Assembly (NCBI GenBank): GCA_003229095.1
Contig: QIHS01000035.1
Coordinates: 1-11,397, forward strand
Source of the DNA: Woeseia sp.
Lineage (GTDB): Bacteria; Pseudomonadota; Gammaproteobacteria; Steroidobacterales; Woeseiaceae
DNA length: 11,397 bases
Direction: 5' to 3'
A program made the translations under genes and the position numbers. Under the pieces are notes generated by a model, which saw nothing but the letters and a program-made list of their open reading frames with translations, had not been told where the DNA came from and searched no databases. Of this stretch, positions 7,140 to 11,397 are shown one piece after another. Positions within the stretch are counted from its first letter, which is position 1. Each line of letters begins with the position of its first letter.

Positions 7140-7497
7140 ATGCTAAGAAAAACAAGCACCATTTTTGCCAATGTTGCTGAACGCTGGATGCCCGATCCGC
7201 TGACCGTCGCCATTTTTCTTACCGGCGTCTGTTGCGGTATACAGGGTATTTAATCGTGATTCTGGCATCAGGTACAGTCCGATCGTCACCGAGGCTGCCA
7301 TGCAGCTTGGGGCGGATATCCCGAGAGTCGCCATGGCCGTTATTGTTGGTGAATCCTGGACCAATGCAATACAGCCGATTTACGCGCTGCCCGTCCTGGC
7401 AATCGCGGGGCTGCATATTCGCGACATCATGGGTTATTGTGTTATCGCACTGCTGACGCTCGCGCCTATTTATCTAATAGCATTAATCTTTTTTTAG
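7140..7497 (+). pseudogene. Remnant of a short-chain fatty acid transporter (AtoE-like)
   Basis: Only the two ends of an AtoE-type permease survive. The N-terminal part from ATG 7140 reads MLRKTSTIFANVAERWMPDP followed by LTVAIFLTG, matching the family start, then ends at TAA 7251-7253. The C-terminal part is in another frame (frame 1): SPIVTEAAMQLGADIPRVA from about 7276, then VGESWTNAIQPIYALPVLAI, LHIRDIMGYCVIALL and a final hydrophobic segment to TAG 7495-7497. These match the conserved AtoE C terminus almost to the end. Family members are about 440-460 residues, so some 330-350 residues (about 1 kb) are missing and the frame is broken. The intact protein would have imported short-chain fatty acids or acetoacetate across the inner membrane. 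It lies directly upstream of the GntR gene on the same strand. Confidence 0.82.
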
Positions 7498-7627
7498 CAC
7501 AGGCTCTGTCGGCTGCTCCACGAATTGATCAGCGGTTCCCTGGTGTTGGTAGAAGTCATCTGCCAAAAAGAATGTTAACGTGGGGTGGCATCTGCGGATT
7601 CAGGAACTCGATTTAAGGTACAACGGA
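7498..7627 (+). promoter_or_regulatory. Leader region of the GntR gene
   Basis: This 130-bp gap separates the transporter remnant from the regulator. It has no gene or obvious promoter pair. AAGG at 7615-7618 is the probable ribosome site for ATG 7628, and GTACAA at 7618-7623 overlaps it, resembling half of the TTGTACAA sites elsewhere. Whether the regulator has its own promoter here or depends on one upstream of the remnant cannot be decided. Confidence 0.35.
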
Positions 7628-8275
7628 ATGACGGCGACGAACAGGGCTTACGCAAAAATCAGAAATGCCATTTTTGGTGGCAAATTCCCACCGGGACATC
7701 AACTCAAGGAAGACGATTTGATCGTCTATTGTGATGTCAGCCGAACGCCGGTTCGCCAGGCACTTAAGATGCTCGCCGATGAAGGCCTGGTAACGGTCAT
7801 GAGCAATCGGCGCTCCTATGTTGCCGACGTATCAGAGGCGCATAGTGAAGAGATCTACGATATTCTGACTTTGCTGGAAAGCTACAGTGCAGGTCTGGCC
7901 GCCAGCCGCATAAGCGCCGATGAACTCGACAATCTTCGTGCTATTGCCGCAGACATGGAGACAATCACGAAGACCAGGCCAAACGACGGAGAAGGATTCC
8001 TCGAGCTGAATTCCCGCTTTCACAAGACCATCCACAAAGCCGCCGGCAATGCTACTTTGTACAAAATCATACAGCGAATCGTCGATTTCCCGGCCACGCT
8101 GTATTTGAAAATCGGCATAACAACCGAAAACGAGGTAGCCATTAAAGAACATGCCTCAATTATCGACGCGCTCGCGGCCGGGGATCGGGATTACGCCGCG
8201 CTGACGATGAGAATGCATACTGAAACGACCCGCAGGGAGTTTCGGGAACTTTGGCAACAAGAGCCGCCTGAGTAA
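7628..8275 (+). CDS. GntR-family transcriptional regulator, FCD (FadR/VanR) subfamily
   Basis: A 215-residue DNA-binding regulator. An N-terminal winged helix-turn-helix (about 5-68) includes LKEDDLIVYCDVSRTPVRQALKMLADEGL in two adjoining stretches (26-45 and 46-54); SRTPVRQAL is the GntR signature. The C-terminal all-helical FCD domain senses a ligand and usually carries a metal site; the NSRFH segment plus later histidines in KEHASI and MRMHTE fit that site. I chose ATG 7628 because MTATNRAYAKIRNAIFGGKF matches usual GntR starts and AAGG at 7615-7618 can serve as ribosome site. An in-frame GTG at 7580 would add 16 non-typical residues. FCD regulators often control carboxylic-acid catabolism and bind TTGTATACAA-like operators; such sites occur on both sides of this gene. 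GTACAA at 7618-7623 overlaps the ribosome site and could be an autoregulatory half-site. The effector is unknown. Confidence 0.9.
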   Translation: MTATNRAYAKIRNAIFGGKFPPGHQLKEDDLIVYCDVSRTPVRQALKMLADEGLVTVMSNRRSYVADVSEAHSEEIYDILTLLESYSAGLAASRISADELDNLRAIAADMETITKTRPNDGEGFLELNSRFHKTIHKAAGNATLYKIIQRIVDFPATLYLKIGITTENEVAIKEHASIIDALAAGDRDYAALTMRMHTETTRREFRELWQQEPPE

Positions 8276-8302
8276 GCCGCCTCGCGAATCGTGCACGCAA
8301 TA

Positions 8303-8313
8303 CTGTTGTACAG
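8303..8313. promoter_or_regulatory. Candidate operator CTGTTGTACAG
   Basis: The site contains TTGTACA at 8306-8312, only 28 nt after the GntR stop codon. The outer bases form CTGT...ACAG, so the palindrome can be read in two ways (CTGT-N3-ACAG, or an incomplete TTGTACAA). It may control the sulfatase operon from a distance. Confidence 0.3.
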
Positions 8314-8352
8314 AAAACGTTGTCAGCAGACACTTTTTGATCCGTTGCCCTG

Positions 8353-8371
8353 TTTCTCCTCCCCGGAGAAA
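8353..8371 (+). terminator. Small hairpin, possible weak terminator after the GntR gene
   Basis: TTTCTCC at 8353-8359 pairs perfectly with GGAGAAA at 8365-8371 around a 5-nt loop. No U-tract follows directly; a short T-run appears about a dozen bases later. It could be a weak terminator or a chance hairpin. Confidence 0.2.
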
Positions 8372-8465
8372 TATGTAACGCACTGTTTTTAATTATTTTA
8401 TTTCCTATTCTCTCCTGAATCTCTGGTGTTCAGCGACATCAATTTGGCAGCGTGATGCTAAAATT

Positions 8466-8475
8466 ATTGTACAAA
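8466..8475. promoter_or_regulatory. Candidate GntR/FCD operator upstream of the sulfatase
   Basis: ATTGTACAAA contains the perfect 8-bp palindrome TTGTACAA at 8467-8474. It ends 26 nt before the sulfatase ATG, nearly the same distance as the 6821 site from the E2 start. This matched placement ahead of both operons is the best evidence for a shared regulator. Confidence 0.45.
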
Positions 8476-8501
8476 TTCGCAGCAACAACTACTATTCGCT
8501 G

Positions 8502-10286
8502 ATGAAATTGATGACCTGCCTCAGATCCGTCTGCACGTTTACCTTATTAGTGGCTTTGTCGGGTTGCGGTGACCGAGACGACCCGGGACAGATAGCTAAC
8601 CCTCAAACTGATGCGTCGAAAACCACCGCGAGTTCGACCCATCATCCCGTCAGGCCCAACATACTGCTGATACTTGCCGATGATCTCGGTTATTCCGACA
8701 TCGGTGCGTTCGGCAGCGAGATCGCAACACCGAATCTCGATGAACTGGCCGATTCGGGAATGATGCTGACCAATTTCCAGGTTCATACGGTCTGCACACC
8801 CACTCGTGCAATGCTCCTGTCAGGCACCAACAATCACGTGGCCGGCATTGGCGCGATGGCGGGCGAGGCACGCGGCGATCAGATTGGTTCTCAAAACTAT
8901 GCAGGTCACCTGAGCTATGGCGTCGTAACCGTCGCGGATTTATTGCGGGACGCCGGGTACCACACCTATATCTCGGGCAAGTGGGATATGGGTGGCCGCA
9001 ACGATGATGCTTTGTTGCCGGGGAAGCGCGGCTTCGAAAGATCGTTTGTCCTTGTCGAAGGCAGTGCCGATCATTTTCGGGAATTCCCCGCGATTGCTGA
9101 ACTCGATTCGATTCACTATCGCGAAAATGACCAGCCAGTCAACATACCGGAGGACTTCTACTCATCAACGTTTTACGCGAACAAGATGATGGAATTTCTT
9201 GATGCGGACCAGGATGATTCGAAACCGTTTTTTGCCTTCCTCTCGTTCACAGCGCCCCATTATCCGATTCAGGCACCTGACGAATACATCGACAGATATC
9301 GAAACGTCTATGAGGTCGGCTACGAAAAGATCAGGCAAGAAAGGATAAAGCGCATGCGGGAGATTGCGCTTATTGGCGACGATGTGGCAGTCGCGCCGCA
9401 GCATCCGGCCTGGCCGGTGTGGGAAGATTTGTCGCCAGTCATGAAGCAACTTGAAGTACGCCGAATGCAGGTATACGCGGGTATGGTCGAATCAATGGAC
9501 TATGAAATCGGCAGAGTCCTGAACCATCTGCGGGACTCCGGCCGACTTGAAAATACCCTGATCGTATTCCTGTCTGACAACGGCCCTGATGGAGGTAACC
9601 CGTTGGACTGGGCACCATTCTACGTGGACTGGGCCGACGAGAACTTCGATATGAGCCTCGGCAACATGGGCCGCCCGAATTCCTATGTCTGGTACGGACC
9701 CGGCTGGGCACATGTCAGCAGCACGCCGTTTAATTTGTTTAAGGGATTCACGACATCAGGCGGGTTGATGTCACCAACGATAATCTCAATGCCGGGTCAC
9801 ATTGAAGCCAAGAGTCGGTCTGGTGCGTTCGCGACTATTCTCGACTTGCCGGCGACATTCCTCGATTTAGCTGGCATCGACCATACGGCACCGCAATACC
9901 AGGGGCGCGATATCCAGGAACAGGAAGGCGAATCACTCGCAGGTGTATTGTTCGATCGTGATGAATCTGTGCACGGCGAAGACTACGTCATGGTCTGGGA
10001 AATATTCGATCGCCGTGCTGTACAGAGGGGCGATTGGAAAATCGTCTGGATCAACGAGCCATGGGGCAAGGGCGTCGGCGAATGGTCTCTGTATAACATT
10101 GCTGATGACCCCGCAGAACAAGTTGATCTGGCAGATACGATGCCAGAGATAAGAGACGAGCTGATTGCCGACTGGGATGCTTATGTCGCAAAGAACGGCG
10201 TAATCGTGGTCGACGGTGGACTGGAATTCGGCTGGACGAATAGCAAATCTCATTACACCTGGTTGCCTAAATCCTTGCGTAATTGA
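8502..10286 (+). CDS. Lipoprotein arylsulfatase (type I, AtsA-like)
   Basis: A 594-residue sulfatase that should hydrolyse sulfate esters outside the cytoplasm. Residues 1-22 form a lipoprotein signal ending in lipobox LSGC (Cys22); the next residues are G and D, so retention by an Asp directly after the lipid cysteine is not predicted. The catalytic domain starts near residue 51 (RPNILLILADDLGYSD, metal-binding Asp60/Asp61). Cys98 in CTPTR is the residue converted to formylglycine. Arg102, Lys160, His253 (TAPHYP), Asp359/Asn360 (SDNGPDGG) and Lys414 (FKGFTTSGG) correspond to the active site of Pseudomonas arylsulfatase. The family GKWHLG motif reads GKWDMG, placing Asp162 where an active-site His normally sits. 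SYVWYGPGWA and QRGDWKIVWI also match AtsA. No sulfatase-maturing enzyme lies in the window. It is probably co-transcribed with the following transporter. The natural substrate is unknown. Confidence 0.92.
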   Translation: MKLMTCLRSVCTFTLLVALSGCGDRDDPGQIANPQTDASKTTASSTHHPVRPNILLILADDLGYSDIGAFGSEIATPNLDELADSGMMLTNFQVHTVCTPTRAMLLSGTNNHVAGIGAMAGEARGDQIGSQNYAGHLSYGVVTVADLLRDAGYHTYISGKWDMGGRNDDALLPGKRGFERSFVLVEGSADHFREFPAIAELDSIHYRENDQPVNIPEDFYSSTFYANKMMEFLDADQDDSKPFFAFLSFTAPHYPIQAPDEYIDRYRNVYEVGYEKIRQERIKRMREIALIGDDVAVAPQHPAWPVWEDLSPVMKQLEVRRMQVYAGMVESMDYEIGRVLNHLRDSGRLENTLIVFLSDNGPDGGNPLDWAPFYVDWADENFDMSLGNMGRPNSYVWYGPGWAHVSSTPFNLFKGFTTSGGLMSPTIISMPGHIEAKSRSGAFATILDLPATFLDLAGIDHTAPQYQGRDIQEQEGESLAGVLFDRDESVHGEDYVMVWEIFDRRAVQRGDWKIVWINEPWGKGVGEWSLYNIADDPAEQVDLADTMPEIRDELIADWDAYVAKNGVIVVDGGLEFGWTNSKSHYTWLPKSLRN

Positions 10287-10312
10287 CGTATTGCGAACGT
10301 AGGGAAAACATC

Positions 10313-11397
10313 ATGCGCGAAATATTGTTCGGAAGTCCTGACCGCAAAGTCGACATAAACAGCATGAAGCTGCTTGTTGCGACAATATTGATTCATACGA
10401 TCGGACCACAAACAGTTCTTCTGTTGCCCGGGTTTGTACAGGGGATGGTCGAATACATCGGGTTTAGCGATCAACAGGCCGGCTATGTGGTTTCGGCCGA
10501 ACTCTGGGGCATGACCGTTGCGACGATCGCCATGATGCTTCTGGTCTCACGCGTAAACTGGCGCCATATGATCGCGCTTTCGCTCGGCATCATGATTGTC
10601 GGCAATCTTTTGTCCGTATTCCTGATGGACTTCTCCGCGTTCCTGGTCGTCAGATTTTTTACCGGCCTCGGGGGTGGTGCTATTGTGGCTTTGACCTATG
10701 CGACTTTCGGACTGACAGCCAAGGCAGATCGAAATTTTGGCCTGGGTATTACGTTCGTCCTGGTTTACAGCGCGGCGGTCTATCCGTTCATGCCATGGAT
10801 ATACGCCAATGTCGGCATGGAGGGGATGCTGATTTTCTTCAGTTTGTTTGCCGTCGTTGGCTTGCCATTCGTACGACATATGCCGGCTTCGGGTGAAGAA
10901 CATATCGAGGTTGACAAGCGAGCAGTGAATATCGACTGGAACCGAAAGGCTCTGGCACTGGCAGCTATATTTATTTATTTCGTCGCTAATTTTGTTGTCT
11001 GGACCTACATTTTCCGCATAGGTGTGGCAGCAGGTATAACAGAACAACAAGTTGCCAATGGGCTATCCTTATCGCAATTTCTGGGCATCGCCGGCGCCCT
11101 TACCGCCGCAATTGTCGGTGCAAGAATTGGGCGCGGCATTCCACTAACCTTAGGCATACTCGGCGGTACGATTCCGCTCGTATTCTTGTTCGATCTGAAC
11201 AGCGCCCTTTTTTACGCCGTTATTGTCAGCGTTTACCAATTTGCCTGGAACATGACTCACCCGTATTTGCTCGCGGCCATGGCCAGCTTTGACCCGAGCG
11301 GCAAGATGGTCGTCTACGGTACTGCGATGCAGTTTATCGGTGTCAGCATCGGTCCAACGGTTGGCGCCATCGCGATCAACATAGACGGATACGAAAA
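10313..11397 (+). CDS. Major facilitator superfamily transporter, 3' partial
   Basis: An open frame of 361 codons that runs off the window end. It is hydrophobic, with about ten visible membrane segments, the first near residues 18-40 and others around 56-76, 84-102 and 105-130. A charged central loop (ASGEEHIEVDKRAVNIDWNRK, split after ASGEEHIEVD) separates the two halves, as in 12-helix MFS proteins. VVRFFTGLGGGAIVALTYA resembles the helix 4 region of the family. ATG 10313 follows AGGGA at 10301-10305 by 7 nt and starts 26 nt after the sulfatase stop, so the two genes are probably one operon. It may import the desulfated product or another compound released by the sulfatase. No closer family can be named from sequence alone, and the direction of transport is unproven. 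Confidence 0.85.
   Translation, partial: MREILFGSPDRKVDINSMKLLVATILIHTIGPQTVLLLPGFVQGMVEYIGFSDQQAGYVVSAELWGMTVATIAMMLLVSRVNWRHMIALSLGIMIVGNLLSVFLMDFSAFLVVRFFTGLGGGAIVALTYATFGLTAKADRNFGLGITFVLVYSAAVYPFMPWIYANVGMEGMLIFFSLFAVVGLPFVRHMPASGEEHIEVDKRAVNIDWNRKALALAAIFIYFVANFVVWTYIFRIGVAAGITEQQVANGLSLSQFLGIAGALTAAIVGARIGRGIPLTLGILGGTIPLVFLFDLNSALFYAVIVSVYQFAWNMTHPYLLAAMASFDPSGKMVVYGTAMQFIGVSIGPTVGAIAINIDGYE

Larger units (their letters stand above)
8276..8501. promoter_or_regulatory. Intergenic region upstream of the sulfatase operon
   Basis: This 226-bp gap contains no gene. It holds two TTGTACA-type sites (8303-8313 and 8466-8475) and a 7-bp hairpin at 8353-8371. It should carry the promoter of the sulfatase-transporter operon. 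TTGGCA at 8444-8449 resembles a -35 box, but no good -10 follows at 16-18 nt. No strong ribosome site is visible before the sulfatase ATG. Confidence 0.5.

Noticed and set aside
6968..7180. A 70-codon open frame in the control region
   Set aside because: It overlaps the start of the transporter remnant in another frame, lacks a ribosome site and has no family-like sequence.
10547..11050. A 167-codon open frame on the - strand
   Set aside because: Antisense to the MFS transporter, whose hydrophobic pattern and ribosome site are convincing.
1..11397. tRNA, rRNA, CRISPR array, transposase or attachment site
   Set aside because: I saw no cloverleaf-like gene, regularly spaced repeats, transposase motifs or flanking direct repeats in the window.

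Overview
The window (11,397 bp, moderate GC, densely coding) looks like a catabolic accessory region from a Gram-negative bacterium, most likely a proteobacterium. The grounds are a sulfatase with a lipoprotein signal ending LSGC, a GntR/FCD regulator, and proteins resembling Pseudomonas-type XylB and AtsA. The lineage is inference; a marine gammaproteobacterium would fit but cannot be shown here.

Layout. (1) 1-850, + strand: a 5'-cut, broken class III (glutamate-1-semialdehyde-aminomutase-like) aminotransferase that has lost its middle, including the PLP-lysine region, and carries an exact 30-bp tandem duplication. (2) 863-3487, + strand: a zinc alcohol dehydrogenase of the aryl-alcohol type and an aldehyde dehydrogenase, closely spaced. 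(3) 6795-3500, - strand: a compact operon for a 2-oxoacid/acetoin dehydrogenase complex in the order E2, E1-alpha, E1-beta; it runs head-on into the aldehyde dehydrogenase with only 12 nt between stop codons. (4) 6796-7139: an AT-rich region with several TTGTAYAA-like sites. (5) 7140-7497: a remnant of a short-chain fatty acid transporter (AtoE-like) keeping only its two ends. (6) 7628-8275: a GntR/FCD regulator. (7) 8502-11397: a lipoprotein arylsulfatase of the AtsA type followed 26 nt later by an MFS transporter that runs off the window.

Working model (inference). The alcohol and aldehyde dehydrogenases would oxidise an alcohol to its acid, the E1/E2 complex would convert a 2-oxoacid or acetoin-like compound to an acyl-CoA, and the sulfatase/transporter pair would release and handle a desulfated organic compound. 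Similar palindromic sites on both sides of the GntR gene suggest that this regulator may control both the E2-E1 operon and the sulfatase-transporter operon. Two genes reduced to their termini show that the locus is decaying or being remodelled, unless they are assembly errors. I found no tRNA, rRNA, CRISPR array or transposase. No single gene belongs to an unknown family; the unusual points are the shared operator-like sites, the terminus-only gene remnants and active-site substitutions in the sulfatase and the alcohol dehydrogenase.
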